Origin: TMED14 sp041158165
GTDB lineage: Bacteria > Bacteroidota > Bacteroidia > Flavobacteriales > Schleiferiaceae
Direction of reading: 5' to 3'
DNA length: 64,000 bases
NCBI GenBank assembly: GCA_041158165.1
Contig: JBEBBW010000002.1
Location: 1 to 64,000 of the forward strand
The translations under genes and the position numbers were made by a program. The notes beneath the pieces are model-generated. The model worked only from the letters and a program-made list of their open reading frames with translations. It ran no database searches and was not told the origin of the DNA. Shown here piece after piece: positions 1 through 7,746 of this stretch (the stretch's first letter is position 1; every line of letters starts with the position of its first letter).

Positions 1-1
1 G

Positions 2-70
2 GTCGGAGAACTCGTGATGGACGTTCAAGACGAGGTTGGCAACCGCACTACCTTTACCCATACGTTATGA
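2..70 (+). CDS. C-terminal end of an unidentified protein (partial)
   Basis: An open frame enters from the left edge and ends at a TGA that overlaps the ATG of the next gene in an ATGA arrangement. Only 22 residues are visible, ending in an Asp-Glu-Val-Gly-Asn-Arg-Thr-Thr stretch that looks like a beta-strand turn. That is too little to assign a family. The four-base overlap shows that it is the upstream partner of the carboxypeptidase-regulatory-like gene and is probably translationally coupled to it. Confidence 0.6.
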   Translation, partial: VGELVMDVQDEVGNRTTFTHTL

Positions 71-690
71 AGAATTGGTTGCTCGGTGTTCTACTAGCCT
101 TTAGCGCCCCAATTTGGGGGCAATCGGTGGTGCAAGTCAGCGGAATCATCCTTACGCGCGACACGAGTTTTCAAACCATTCCCAACGCAAGGCTCTGGAT
201 CCAAGGCCGTTCAACGACCACTACTTCGGGCGACGACGGTTTTTTCTCGATTACGGCCGTTCCGGGCGACACCCTGCGCTTTCGCCGTTTTGGCTTTGAA
301 GACGAGCGCCTATGGGTACCCGATACGCTAGACGGCAAGAGCTACTTGGCGTCGGTTTTCATGCGCTGGAACACCGTGGAGCTTGACGAGGTGACCCTCT
401 ACCCTTGGCCTCGCCCAGAAGACTTGAACCGCGAATTGCTGCGGATGCGCATCGAAACCACGGAGCGCGACGTTGCCCTGCAAAACCTTGCCATTCAGGC
501 GCTAAAAGAAAAAGCGGCCCTGATGGGCATGAGCTCCAATGAGATGCAGCGCTACATTATTCAGGCGCAGGAGCAGCAGCTTTACAATTCGGGTCGGTAC
601 TACGGCGCGAACGGCGCTTCGGCCATCCTTGGCCGCTTGAGCAATCCATTCGCTTGGGCGCAGTTTTTTCAGTCCCTTAAAAAGCGCTAA
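67..690 (+). CDS. Secreted carboxypeptidase-regulatory-like (transthyretin-fold) domain protein
   Basis: The 207-residue protein starts with a signal peptide of about 18 residues ending at Gly-Gln. Residues 22-110 have the shape of the peptidase-regulatory or transthyretin-like beta-sandwich common in Bacteroidota envelope proteins: a small set of short strands, a Ser-Gly-Asp-Asp-Gly-Phe-Phe turn, and a strand ending in a 'RFGFEDE' segment. The second half is helical and charged. Such domains usually sit at the outer membrane and often accompany TonB-dependent receptors. Here a receptor follows after only 3 bases, so the two are almost certainly cotranscribed. No catalytic residues are visible. 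The biochemical role is unknown; the domain call is good and the function is inferred from context. Confidence 0.75.
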   Translation: MKNWLLGVLLAFSAPIWGQSVVQVSGIILTRDTSFQTIPNARLWIQGRSTTTTSGDDGFFSITAVPGDTLRFRRFGFEDERLWVPDTLDGKSYLASVFMRWNTVELDEVTLYPWPRPEDLNRELLRMRIETTERDVALQNLAIQALKEKAALMGMSSNEMQRYIIQAQEQQLYNSGRYYGANGASAILGRLSNPFAWAQFFQSLKKR

Positions 691-693
691 CCC

Positions 694-2841
694 TTGGGCT
701 TCCTTGCTGCTGCGCTGATGCTGGCTGCGCTCAACGATACGACTCCGCGCGGAACCCAGCTTCAGGAGGCCACCGTGACCGGGCAACGCGTTCGGCCGGC
801 GGCGAGCGAAGTCCGCCTGAAATCAAGCACACTTACTGGGCTGGGCACGCCAACGGGATCGGTTGAAGCCCTGCTTCGCACGCTTCCCGGCGTGGTGGCC
901 AGCGACGAGCTCAGCAGCCAGTACAGCGTTCGGGGCGGCACCTACGACGAAAACCTCGTGTACGTCAACGGGTTTGAGCTTTACCGACCCCAGTTGGCGC
1001 GGTCCGGCCAGCAAGAAGGCCTGAGTGCCCTCAATCCCGACCTTGTTTCGTCGCTGACCTTCACTGCGGGCGGATTCCATGCCGAATTAGGCGACAAGCT
1101 TTCGTCGGCCCTCGAGGTCACCTACGGGCGAAGTGACTCCCTGCGCGGCCGCATCCGCCTCGGAGGCTATTCGGGCGGGGCCACGGTTTGGGCCGGCAAT
1201 TTGGGCGTTAGCTTGCGCTACCGAAGCAACGTGCTCTTCGCCCGCACGGGCGATGTTTCGGGCGACTTTCGCGCGGACTCCCGAGACGCCCAAGTGGTTT
1301 GGAGCCACCGCCACGGAGCGTGGCGCCACGAGTTCCTGGGCATCGCCCAGCAAAATGGATTTCGTCTTTCGCCCACGAGCCGAACGACCGAATTCGGCAC
1401 GGTCACCCAAGTACTCCGCCTTCAAGTTGCCATGGCGGGAACCGAATTCTATGGTTTTCAAAATGCCTTCGCAGGCTGGCGAACACGGAGAGCCCTCGGG
1501 TTGCGAAGCGTGGTGGACGCTGAAGCCAGCTGGTCGCAGGCACTCGAAGTGGAACATTCCGACGTGGAATCGGCCTACCGACTGGGCGACGTCAACACCA
1601 ACATGGGTTCGGATCAATTCGGCGAAATCAGCTATTTAAGGGGTAGCGGCGGATACCAGCGCTATTCGCGCAACGACCTTTGGATTAGGGATTTTCACAC
1701 TGCGTTGCGCGGCAACCACCTGCTCAGTGAAACCGCGCAACTGAACTGGACCGTCGGCCAACGCCTGCAGTTTGCCCAGGACCGCGTTTCAGAGTGGATC
1801 AACTTGGATTCCGCAGGCTACAGCCTAATGCACCAGCCTACGCTGGTTGTGGTCGGACCAAGCGACACCGCCTATGTACCGGATTCTACCCTAGAGCTTT
1901 ATTCGGTCCTCCAGAGCCAGGGCCAACTTACCAATACAAAGCACTGGCTGTCAACCACCTACAGCGACAGCTGGAACGTCGGCAACCGCATGCTGCACCT
2001 TCGACTGGGCCAGCGACTGATTCGCGACAGCCGTTCGGGTGAATGGCGATGGAGTCCGCGCGCCTCGTTTTCGATCTCGCCCCAAGGCGCAGCTTCGTGG
2101 TCCGCCTACCTGAACGCAGGCAGCTACGCCCAAACGGCTAGCGTGCGCGAACTCCGAAACTGGACGGCGAATGGCCTTGAAACGGAAGCGCGAATGCAGC
2201 ACGCCTGGCACGGAATTGCCGGATTTAAACGCTTCGGAACGCGCAAGGGGCGTCCGTGGATGTACCAAGCCGAGGCCTACCTGAAGTACCAAGACCGGGC
2301 CTTTAAATTCGAGCAGGACGGGATGCGCATTCGCTACCTCGGCACCCAACCGGGGACCGCAGTGGCCTATGGATTCGACCAGCAACTTCACAGTACGTGG
2401 GTAGGGGACGCGGAATCATGGATATCGCTGTCGCTGTTTCGTGCGCGCGAGCAATTCGACGGAGGAGCCTGGCAGCGCCGCGGGACAGACTACCGCTATG
2501 CCTTTAGCATGCGGGTGGAAGACCATCTTCCCGGACAGCCCCAAAACCGGGTGTACCTCGTGACCAGCGTCACGGGCGGATTCCCTTTTGGACTGCCGCT
2601 TGAAAACGCCAAGCCCTTTAAAGCCCCGCCCTACCGGCGAATGGACCTTGGGTTTGAGCGCCTGCTGCCCACGTGGAAGGGTCTTCGCCCCAGGGTAGCG
2701 CTGGAGGTTTACAACCTTCTAGAAATCCGCAACACCGCGAGTTATTTTTGGGTGATGGACATCAGCACCGCGAGCTACTATGCGGTGCCAAACTACTTGA
2801 CGAACCGACTGATTAACTTGAGCCTGCGGGCTGATTTTTAA
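694..2841 (+). CDS. TonB-dependent outer-membrane receptor
   Basis: The 715-residue protein has an N-terminal plug domain at about residues 25-150, with the sequence order VTGQR, LLRTLPGV, SVRGG and a 'FTAGGFHAELGDKLSS' segment. A long beta-barrel follows and ends in hydrophobic and aromatic residues with a terminal Phe, as expected for BamA-dependent insertion. The family moves large or scarce ligands across the outer membrane using TonB energy. I chose the TTG at 694, three bases after the upstream stop, because it supplies a hydrophobic leader (GFLAAALMLAAL). An in-frame ATG at 718 would lose most of that leader. No SusD partner is present, which argues against a glycan-utilisation SusCD pair. 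The ligand cannot be read from the sequence. Confidence 0.88.
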   Translation: MGFLAAALMLAALNDTTPRGTQLQEATVTGQRVRPAASEVRLKSSTLTGLGTPTGSVEALLRTLPGVVASDELSSQYSVRGGTYDENLVYVNGFELYRPQLARSGQQEGLSALNPDLVSSLTFTAGGFHAELGDKLSSALEVTYGRSDSLRGRIRLGGYSGGATVWAGNLGVSLRYRSNVLFARTGDVSGDFRADSRDAQVVWSHRHGAWRHEFLGIAQQNGFRLSPTSRTTEFGTVTQVLRLQVAMAGTEFYGFQNAFAGWRTRRALGLRSVVDAEASWSQALEVEHSDVESAYRLGDVNTNMGSDQFGEISYLRGSGGYQRYSRNDLWIRDFHTALRGNHLLSETAQLNWTVGQRLQFAQDRVSEWINLDSAGYSLMHQPTLVVVGPSDTAYVPDSTLELYSVLQSQGQLTNTKHWLSTTYSDSWNVGNRMLHLRLGQRLIRDSRSGEWRWSPRASFSISPQGAASWSAYLNAGSYAQTASVRELRNWTANGLETEARMQHAWHGIAGFKRFGTRKGRPWMYQAEAYLKYQDRAFKFEQDGMRIRYLGTQPGTAVAYGFDQQLHSTWVGDAESWISLSLFRAREQFDGGAWQRRGTDYRYAFSMRVEDHLPGQPQNRVYLVTSVTGGFPFGLPLENAKPFKAPPYRRMDLGFERLLPTWKGLRPRVALEVYNLLEIRNTASYFWVMDISTASYYAVPNYLTNRLINLSLRADF

Positions 2842-2851
2842 CCCCCTTCCA

Positions 2852-3094
2852 TTGCGCGTAGTCGACCAACTCCCCCACCCCAGCTTTCGCATCCAGTTGT
2901 TTCACTTCGGAGCCAACTACCTCGTGGAGATTGAGGCGGGTCCGATGAAGCAAACCTACCGCTACCCCGTGGAGCGTTTTTCGAGCCCCAGTGCAGTCTG
3001 GGCGACCGTGACGCCAGAATTTCTAGAAAAGGTTCGCCAGCACTTCAACGCCATGTACCAAGATTGGATGGCTACCTGGCCGACGAAGGCATAA
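2852..3094 (+). CDS. Small conserved Bacteroidota protein of unknown function
   Basis: An 80-residue soluble protein starting at TTG, ten bases after the receptor gene. It opens with a 'PHPSFRIQLFHFGANYLVEIEAGPMKQTYRYPVE' type pattern (I break it here into strands): an IP/LPH motif, two beta strands and a glutamine-threonine-tyrosine segment, followed by a helix with FLEKVRQHFNAMY. I recognise this layout from small hypothetical proteins of flavobacteria (PH..ITLF..N..Y.VK.E.G..EQTY), but no function is established to my knowledge. It has no signal peptide and no membrane segment. It closes the left operon and is followed by an inverted repeat. The start codon is uncertain because the only near-in-frame options are TTG and GTG. 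Confidence 0.6.
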   Translation: MRVVDQLPHPSFRIQLFHFGANYLVEIEAGPMKQTYRYPVERFSSPSAVWATVTPEFLEKVRQHFNAMYQDWMATWPTKA

Positions 3095-3114
3095 AAAAAT
3101 CCATAAGAAAAGGG

Positions 3115-3180
3115 AAGCCCGCGGGAGAAAACTACCCTATACACCTGGCGAACCGAAATCCGCCAACCTCCCGCGGGCTT
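3115..3180. terminator. Long inverted repeat between convergent genes, probable bidirectional terminator
   Basis: Perfect 13-base arms (3115-3127 and 3168-3180, AAGCCCGCGGGAG against its complement) enclose 40 bases. A second stem TGGCG/CGCCA lies inside (3146-3150 and 3161-3165). The arms sit between the small protein gene and rocD, which converge. There is no clear T-run after the right arm. The region before the left arm is A-rich, so leftward transcription would meet a T-rich tract (positions 3093-3114 read on the minus strand). Confidence 0.55.
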
Positions 3181-3208
3181 TATGTTAACCCACCGGGTTT
3201 TGAATTGT

Positions 3209-4477
3209 TTAGGCCGCGCTAAAGTTTTTTACGCTGCGCACAATTCGGCCTAGCGCGTCGTCGAGCTGGTCGTCGGTTAGCACCAGTGGGGGCGCGAAGC
3301 GAATGATGTTGCCGTGGGTCGGCTTGGCCAGCACGCCTTCTTTAGCCATGGCGACGCACAGGTCCCATGCGATGTGGGAATGCTCTGGGGTGTTGATCAC
3401 TACGGCATTGAGCAAGCCGCGACCCCGAACGCTTCCGATCAACGGGTGCTCACCTAGTTCGCGGCGGAGCGTTGCGCGAAAGTGCTCGCCCTGGCGGCGT
3501 GCGCGCTGCATAAGCTGCTCGTCGTCAACCACCTGTAGGGCCACCTGGGCGACGCGGGCGGCAATGGGGTTTCCGCCAAAGGTCGAACCATGCTGACCTG
3601 GTTTGATCGTAAGCATTATCTCGTCGTCGGCCAGCACGGCAGAAATGGGGTACACGCCGCCCGAAAGGGCCTTGCCCAAAATCAAGACGTCGGCCCGAAC
3701 GTAGGTCTTGGGGTCGCGCTCGCAGGTTCCGCCGGTGCAGCTGCACGCTCCGCAGGTGGCTAGCCAAGCGCCTGTGCGCCCAATGCCAGTCTGGATTTCG
3801 TCGGCCATAAACAAGACGTTTGCCGCCGCACAGCGCTGGGCGGCTCCTGAAATGTAGCCGTCAGACGGAACGTAGACACCCGCCTCTCCCTGAATGGGTT
3901 CCACGAGAAATGCGGCTACGTTGGGGTTGGCCAGGGCCTTGTCTAGCGCGCCCAGGTCGTCGTAGGGAATGATTTGGAATCCCGGCATGGCGGGTCCAAA
4001 TCCGCCAAACGAATCAGGGTCACTCGAAAACGAAACGATGGTGGAGGTTCGGCCGTGAAAATTTTGGCTCGCCACAAGGATGACCGCTTGGTTGTTGGGC
4101 ACCCCTTTGACGTCGTAGGCCCATCGGCGAGCGAGTTTAAGGGCCGTCTCCACGGCCTCCGCGCCCGAGTTCATCGCCAAGACTTTGCCGTAGCCAAAAC
4201 GCTTGGCCATAGCCTCTTCCATCGCACCGAGCTGGTCGTTGTAGAACGCCCGCGAGGTGAGCGCGAGCGTTTGGGCTTGATCCACGAGCGCTTCTACGAT
4301 GCGCGGATGGCTATGACCTTGATTGACTGCGCTGTACGCACTTAAAAAGTCGTAGTACTTCGTGCCTTCCACGTCCCAAACAAAAGGACCCTCACCTCGC
4401 TGCAGCACCACCGGCAAGGGGTGGTAGTTGTGGGCACCGTACTGGTCTTCGCGGGCAATGTAGTCGTGGGGCTTCAT
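3209..4477 (-). CDS. rocD: Ornithine aminotransferase
   Basis: A 422-residue class III PLP aminotransferase. It converts ornithine and 2-oxoglutarate to glutamate semialdehyde and glutamate, linking arginine and proline metabolism. Visible marks: the substrate-side YGAHNYHPLPVV start, NSGAEAVETALKLAR, SQNFHGRT, EPIQGEAG, DEIQTGIGRTG (Asp226 for the pyridine nitrogen) and LGKALSGG with the PLP lysine at 269, then GQHGSTFGGNP. Length is normal for the family. Between DEIQTG and the lysine there is an unusual cysteine-rich insert with Cys242, 245, 247 and 252. The gene diverges from rlmD; its likely -7 box TATCTTTG (4494-4501, minus) leaves a 16-nt leader, so unlike its neighbour it is probably not leaderless. 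Confidence 0.95.
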   Translation of the reverse strand: MKPHDYIAREDQYGAHNYHPLPVVLQRGEGPFVWDVEGTKYYDFLSAYSAVNQGHSHPRIVEALVDQAQTLALTSRAFYNDQLGAMEEAMAKRFGYGKVLAMNSGAEAVETALKLARRWAYDVKGVPNNQAVILVASQNFHGRTSTIVSFSSDPDSFGGFGPAMPGFQIIPYDDLGALDKALANPNVAAFLVEPIQGEAGVYVPSDGYISGAAQRCAAANVLFMADEIQTGIGRTGAWLATCGACSCTGGTCERDPKTYVRADVLILGKALSGGVYPISAVLADDEIMLTIKPGQHGSTFGGNPIAARVAQVALQVVDDEQLMQRARRQGEHFRATLRRELGEHPLIGSVRGRGLLNAVVINTPEHSHIAWDLCVAMAKEGVLAKPTHGNIIRFAPPLVLTDDQLDDALGRIVRSVKNFSAA

Positions 4478-4493
4478 GGTTCAAGGATTTACC

Positions 4494-4515
4494 CAAAGAT
4501 AGCACCCTACCTTTG
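4494..4515. promoter_or_regulatory. Divergent promoter boxes of rocD and rlmD
   Basis: TATCTTTG on the minus strand (4494-4501) faces rocD, and TACCTTTG on the plus strand (4508-4515) faces rlmD. Both fit the Bacteroidota -7 consensus TAnnTTTG. The rlmD box lies only four bases before the GTG start. The two boxes are separated by six bases, so polymerase binding at one should exclude the other. I see no convincing -33 TTG for either. Confidence 0.65.
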
Positions 4516-4519
4516 CGCG

Positions 4520-5950
4520 GTGATTCTCGAAAACATTAAGGTAGACCGCGCCGGTGGACGCGGAGTAGCCGTGGGCAAATCGGCCGACGGCAAGACAGTA
4601 TTGGTGCGCGGAGCCGCCCCGGGCGACGTCGTGGACGTTCGCGTCATCAAGCGCAAAAAGAACTTTTATGAAGGACGGGTAGACCAGGTCGTCGAAGCTT
4701 CGCCGCTTCGGGTCGCCCCTTCGTGCGCCCACACGGAATCCTGCGGCGGTTGCCCCTGGCAGCACCTCGGGTACCCCAGCCAAGCGGAATTCAAAGCCCA
4801 AGAAGTTGAGGAACAACTAGTTCGCGTAGGCGGCGTGGCCCGCGAAGGCGTCGAATGGCACCCGTTTATTTCGGCTCCTGCCCCGTTCCGCTACCGGAAC
4901 AAGACCGAATTCAGCTTCACGAGCAACCGCTGGCGCACCCGCGGTGAGCTCGACGCCAACCCAGAGGCCGAAACGGAGCCCGGACTGGGCCTTCACGTTC
5001 CGGGCTTTTGGGACAAAATTTTGGACGTCCAAGACTGCCACCTGATTCCCGCCTACGGCAACGAACTTCGCAACGCACTGCGCGACGAGGCCTTGGCCCT
5101 CGGCTTGACCTTTTGGCATCCGCGCGCCAAAGTGGGCGCGCTCCGCACCGCCATGCTGCGAAGCAACCAGGCGGGCGACTGGATGCTCATCATCCAATGG
5201 GGAGAACACCCGGGGCCTGACGGCTTCACCCTGATGCACCGCATGACCGAACGTTTCGAACGCCTGGTCAGCCTGTACTGGGGCCTCAACGAGAAGGTCA
5301 ATGATTCGATGTACGACGTCGACCTTCACCTCTTCCATGGGATTGAGGCGCTCGAAGAGACAATGGAATCTGCGCTAGACGGCGGGCGCGCACTAAAGTT
5401 TTTAATCAGTCCCAAGTCGTTCTACCAAACGAATCCGGTGCAAGCGCACCGCCTCTATTCGGAGGCGCTTCGGGCCGCCGATTTGAAGGGCGGCGAAACC
5501 GTGTATGACCTCTACACGGGCACCGGGACCATTGCCCTGTTCATGGCGCAGGTAGCAGGAAAAGTAGTCGGTGTCGAAAGCGTGCGCGAAGCGATTGAAG
5601 CCGCATTCCGCAACGCGGAACGAAACGGCATCACCAACGCAACGTTTGAAGTTGGCGACATGCGGCGCGTATTCACGCCCGAATTTGTGGCGCGCCACGG
5701 AGCTCCTGACGTGGTTGTTGTGGATCCGCCCCGCGAAGGCATGCACCCCGCCGTCGTTGCAGAACTGGCTCGAATTCAAGCCCCAAAGCTGGTCTACGTA
5801 TCCTGCAATCCGTCGACCCAGGCTCGCGACATCCAGACGCTGTCTGAAATCTATGAGGTGGTTCAAGTGCAGGGAGTAGACATGTTCCCACAAACGTTTC
5901 ACGTGGAATCCGTGGTACTGCTGCGCGCAAAGTCCGCGGCGAACGCCTAA
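4520..5950 (+). CDS. rlmD: 23S rRNA (uracil-C5)-methyltransferase, RlmD/RumA type
   Basis: About 476 residues. An N-terminal TRAM domain (IKVDRAGGRGVAVG...) is followed by a cysteine cluster C-x5-CGGC with a later Cys in DVQDCHLI, matching the iron-sulfur cluster of RlmD. Next come FYQTNPVQA, the SAM-binding DLYTGTGTIALF, VVVDPPREGMHP and the catalytic VYVSCNPST. The enzyme makes m5U in 23S rRNA; the exact position (1939 or 747) cannot be told from sequence alone. A longer open frame reaches back to 4421 but would overlap rocD and adds nonconserved residues. I chose the GTG at 4520 because a TACCTTTG box ends four bases before it and the family's N-terminus begins there. Confidence 0.9.
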   Translation: MILENIKVDRAGGRGVAVGKSADGKTVLVRGAAPGDVVDVRVIKRKKNFYEGRVDQVVEASPLRVAPSCAHTESCGGCPWQHLGYPSQAEFKAQEVEEQLVRVGGVAREGVEWHPFISAPAPFRYRNKTEFSFTSNRWRTRGELDANPEAETEPGLGLHVPGFWDKILDVQDCHLIPAYGNELRNALRDEALALGLTFWHPRAKVGALRTAMLRSNQAGDWMLIIQWGEHPGPDGFTLMHRMTERFERLVSLYWGLNEKVNDSMYDVDLHLFHGIEALEETMESALDGGRALKFLISPKSFYQTNPVQAHRLYSEALRAADLKGGETVYDLYTGTGTIALFMAQVAGKVVGVESVREAIEAAFRNAERNGITNATFEVGDMRRVFTPEFVARHGAPDVVVVDPPREGMHPAVVAELARIQAPKLVYVSCNPSTQARDIQTLSEIYEVVQVQGVDMFPQTFHVESVVLLRAKSAANA

Positions 5951-5959
5951 TTTTAAGTC

Positions 5960-6454
5960 ATGGGAGAACGCACGTTGATTTTGGACGATGCCCGAATGGC
6001 TCGCACGGTAGAGCGCATGGCTTGGCAGATTTTGGAACGTCATTCCGGTGCGGAACGCCTTGTCCTCGCAGGCATCCGTAATTCCGGGTACGCGCTTGCC
6101 GAACGCATTCAGGCGCACCTCAATCCAAGCGTAGCGACCGAACTCATCGACCTTGAGGTCAACAAGCGCGAACCTTCGTTGACCGACACCCGTTCGTCGG
6201 TAGATGTGGCTCAACTAGCTGGCGCCCACATTGTGGTGGTCGACGACGTGCTTAACTCGGGCGCAACGCTTCTGTACGGGGTCGCCCATTTTCTTACGGT
6301 ACCGGTGGGACGTATCACCACGGTGGTGCTCATTGACCGCAACCACAAGCGTTATCCAGTGAAAGCCGACATCAAGGGGCTTTCGCTGAGCACCAGCCTT
6401 CACGAGCGCGTAGAGGTTGATTGGTCAGGACCCTGCGCGACCTATTTGGTCTGA
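5960..6454 (+). CDS. PyrR-like phosphoribosyltransferase
   Basis: A 164-residue type I PRTase. The 13-residue PRPP-binding loop is clear as VVVDDVLNSGATL around residues 93-105, preceded by a 'GIRNSGYALAERI' segment and followed by VVLIDRNHKRYPVKADIKG. This fits the PyrR/hypoxanthine-type group better than the orotate enzymes. PyrR proteins of Bacteroidota are usually annotated as uracil phosphoribosyltransferase or pyrimidine attenuator, but no attenuator is visible here, so nucleobase salvage is the safer reading. The start lies nine bases after rlmD. The stop codon of rlmD is the first part of TAATTTTA, a -7-like box four bases before this ATG. The 3' end overlaps the convergent aroK by 13 bases. 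Confidence 0.8.
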   Translation: MGERTLILDDARMARTVERMAWQILERHSGAERLVLAGIRNSGYALAERIQAHLNPSVATELIDLEVNKREPSLTDTRSSVDVAQLAGAHIVVVDDVLNSGATLLYGVAHFLTVPVGRITTVVLIDRNHKRYPVKADIKGLSLSTSLHERVEVDWSGPCATYLV

Positions 6455-6966
6455 ATCCATTCTGTGAGTTGGGCGACCGCTTGGTCGGTGCTCAGCCGAT
6501 CCACGGGAATTTTATATTCGGACTTGGCATAAAATGCCTGGCGCTCGAAGAGGTGCTTGGCGATGAACTCAGCCAAATCTTCTTCGGCTACGCCCGCGAG
6601 CAACGGACGTTTTGTGCCCCGCTTGCGGCTTGCTTGGAGCCGCTGGTGCAACCACCCCACCGAGGCCGACAGATACACAGTAGACCCGTGGGCACTCATC
6701 CAGTCGGCATTGTCGTAGTAGCAGGGTGTTCCGCCGCCGCAGGACAGGATTCCTTCGAATCCTTGGTGCTCCAGGAGCAACTGACGTTCCAGTTTTCGAA
6801 AGGCGAGCTCGCCGCGCTCCGCCATAAAGTCTGAAATTGCCATGCCCGATTCGTCGACAATGACGCGATCTAAGTCCCTAAATTCCAATCCTAATTCTTT
6901 GGAAACAGCCCGACCAATCGTCGATTTTCCCGAGCCCATATAGCCCCACAAGTACCAGGTTTTCAT
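6442..6966 (-). CDS. aroK: Shikimate kinase
   Basis: A 174-residue P-loop kinase that phosphorylates shikimate at the 3-hydroxyl in the chorismate pathway. Marks: Walker A GYMGSGKST near the N-terminus, FRDLDRVIVDESGM with the shikimate-binding Asp, FRKLERQLL, the SCGGGTPCY loop (normally GGG) and KRPLL in the lid. An upstream in-frame ATG exists at 6976-6978, but MKTWYLWGYMGSGKS is the family N-terminus. The box TAGTTTTG (6976-6983, minus) lies nine bases before this ATG, which favours the shorter form. AroE, a second enzyme of the same pathway, is encoded at 37.9 kb in a different operon. Confidence 0.93.
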   Translation of the reverse strand: MKTWYLWGYMGSGKSTIGRAVSKELGLEFRDLDRVIVDESGMAISDFMAERGELAFRKLERQLLLEHQGFEGILSCGGGTPCYYDNADWMSAHGSTVYLSASVGWLHQRLQASRKRGTKRPLLAGVAEEDLAEFIAKHLFERQAFYAKSEYKIPVDRLSTDQAVAQLTEWIQTK

Positions 6967-6975
6967 AGCGTGGCA

Positions 6976-6983
6976 CAAAACTA
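6976..6983 (-). promoter_or_regulatory. -7 box of aroK
   Basis: TAGTTTTG on the minus strand matches TAnnTTTG and ends nine bases before the chosen ATG. The expected transcript would have a leader of only a few nucleotides. Confidence 0.55.
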
Positions 6984-6994
6984 CGAGCAGACCT

Positions 6995-7023
6995 TTGGTT
7001 TTCGTTGGTTTTCGCTATATTTG
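6995..7023 (+). promoter_or_regulatory. Promoter of the tRNA-Lys/tRNA-Leu unit
   Basis: TTG (6995-6997), an 18-base spacer and TATATTTG (7016-7023) match the Bacteroidota primary sigma factor consensus TTG-N19-TAnnTTTG. The tRNA-Lys begins 18 bases further on. Confidence 0.75.
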
Positions 7024-7041
7024 CAGCCTCGTTCGCGAGAC

Positions 7042-7114
7042 GACTCGATAGCTCAGCTGGTAGAGCAATACACTTTTAATGTATGGGTCCTGGGTTCGAA
7101 TCCCAGTCGAGTCA
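7042..7114 (+). tRNA. tRNA-Lys (anticodon TTT)
   Basis: A 73-nt cloverleaf: acceptor GACTCGA/TCGAGTC, D arm GCTC/GAGC, anticodon stem ATACA/TGTAT with loop CTTTTAA (anticodon TTT), T arm CTGGG TTCGAAT CCCAG, discriminator A. No CCA is encoded. Confidence 0.97.
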
Positions 7115-7141
7115 CAAAACGTTCTTCGCTTTAAAAGTGTC

Positions 7142-7224
7142 GCCCTGGTGGTGAAATTGGTAGACACGCCATCTTGAGGGGGTGGTGAGCTATGCTCGTG
7201 CTGGTTCGAGTCCAGTCCAGGGCA
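7142..7224 (+). tRNA. tRNA-Leu (anticodon GAG)
   Basis: An 83-nt class II tRNA. The acceptor GCCCTGG pairs with CCAGGGC, the anticodon stem CCATC/GGTGG encloses the loop TTGAGGG (anticodon GAG), there is a variable arm with the GAGC/GCTC-type hairpin, and the T loop is TTCGAGT. Discriminator A, no encoded CCA. It lies 27 bases after tRNA-Lys and shares its promoter. Eight T residues follow at 7226-7233 and may end the tRNA transcript. Confidence 0.95.
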
Positions 7225-7233
7225 CTTTTTTTT

Positions 7234-7252
7234 GGTCCGTTATTTGCGGACC
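7234..7252 (+). other. Hairpin in the msrB 5' region
   Basis: GGTCCG and CGGACC form a six-base stem around the seven-base loop TTATTTG, just after the T-run that follows tRNA-Leu and nine bases before the msrB ATG. It could be a processing or stability element between tRNA and mRNA. No regulatory function is shown. Confidence 0.4.
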
Positions 7253-7260
7253 GCAACAAC

Positions 7261-7746
7261 ATGAAGTTTTTAGGGTTATTATTTGCAGCTGCAGGGCTAA
7301 TCCCTGCGGCTTCATGCCAGAATGCTGCCAAACCAATGAGCACGGAGTCCTTTCCTCTTACCCGCAGTGAAGCCGAGTGGCGCGCTGCGTTGACACCAGA
7401 TCAATTCCGCATTTTACGCCAAAAGGGAACGGAGTACCCTGGAACCGGTAAGTACGACAAGCATTTTGAGCCCGGCACCTACGTGTGTGCAGGCTGCGGC
7501 ACTGCGTTGTTCTCGAGCAGCAGCAAGTTCGATGCCCATTGCGGCTGGCCGAGCTTTGACGCGCAGCTCCCCGAGTCCAACGTCATGGAAAAGGCAGACT
7601 ACAGCCACGGCATGGTCCGCACGGAGATTTTATGCAAAAACTGCGGCGGTCACCTTGGCCACGTTTTTGACGACGGTCCGACGGCCACCGGGATTCGGTA
7701 CTGCGTAAACAGCGCATCTATGGATTTTAACGCCGAGAAAAAATGA
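7261..7746 (+). CDS. msrB: Peptide-methionine (R)-S-oxide reductase, lipoprotein form
   Basis: A 161-residue MsrB. The first 19 residues form a lipoprotein signal with lipobox AASC (Cys19), so the mature enzyme should be a lipid-anchored periplasmic or outer-membrane protein that repairs methionine-R-sulfoxide in exported proteins. Zinc ligands are Cys76/Cys79 (CAGC) and Cys125/Cys128 (CKNC). The catalytic cysteine is Cys148 in RYCVNSASMDF, and the GWPSF and HLGHVFDDGP signatures are intact. The frame is open back into tRNA-Leu, but the ATG at 7261 is the start that gives a proper lipoprotein signal. The stop overlaps the next ATG (ATGA), which couples it to the small lipoprotein gene. Confidence 0.93.
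   Translation: MKFLGLLFAAAGLIPAASCQNAAKPMSTESFPLTRSEAEWRAALTPDQFRILRQKGTEYPGTGKYDKHFEPGTYVCAGCGTALFSSSSKFDAHCGWPSFDAQLPESNVMEKADYSHGMVRTEILCKNCGGHLGHVFDDGPTATGIRYCVNSASMDFNAEKK

Noticed and set aside
5402..6214. A 270-residue frame on the minus strand across rlmD and the PRTase gene
   Set aside because: It is fully antisense to two well-supported genes, has no family features and is typical of long antisense frames in GC-rich DNA.
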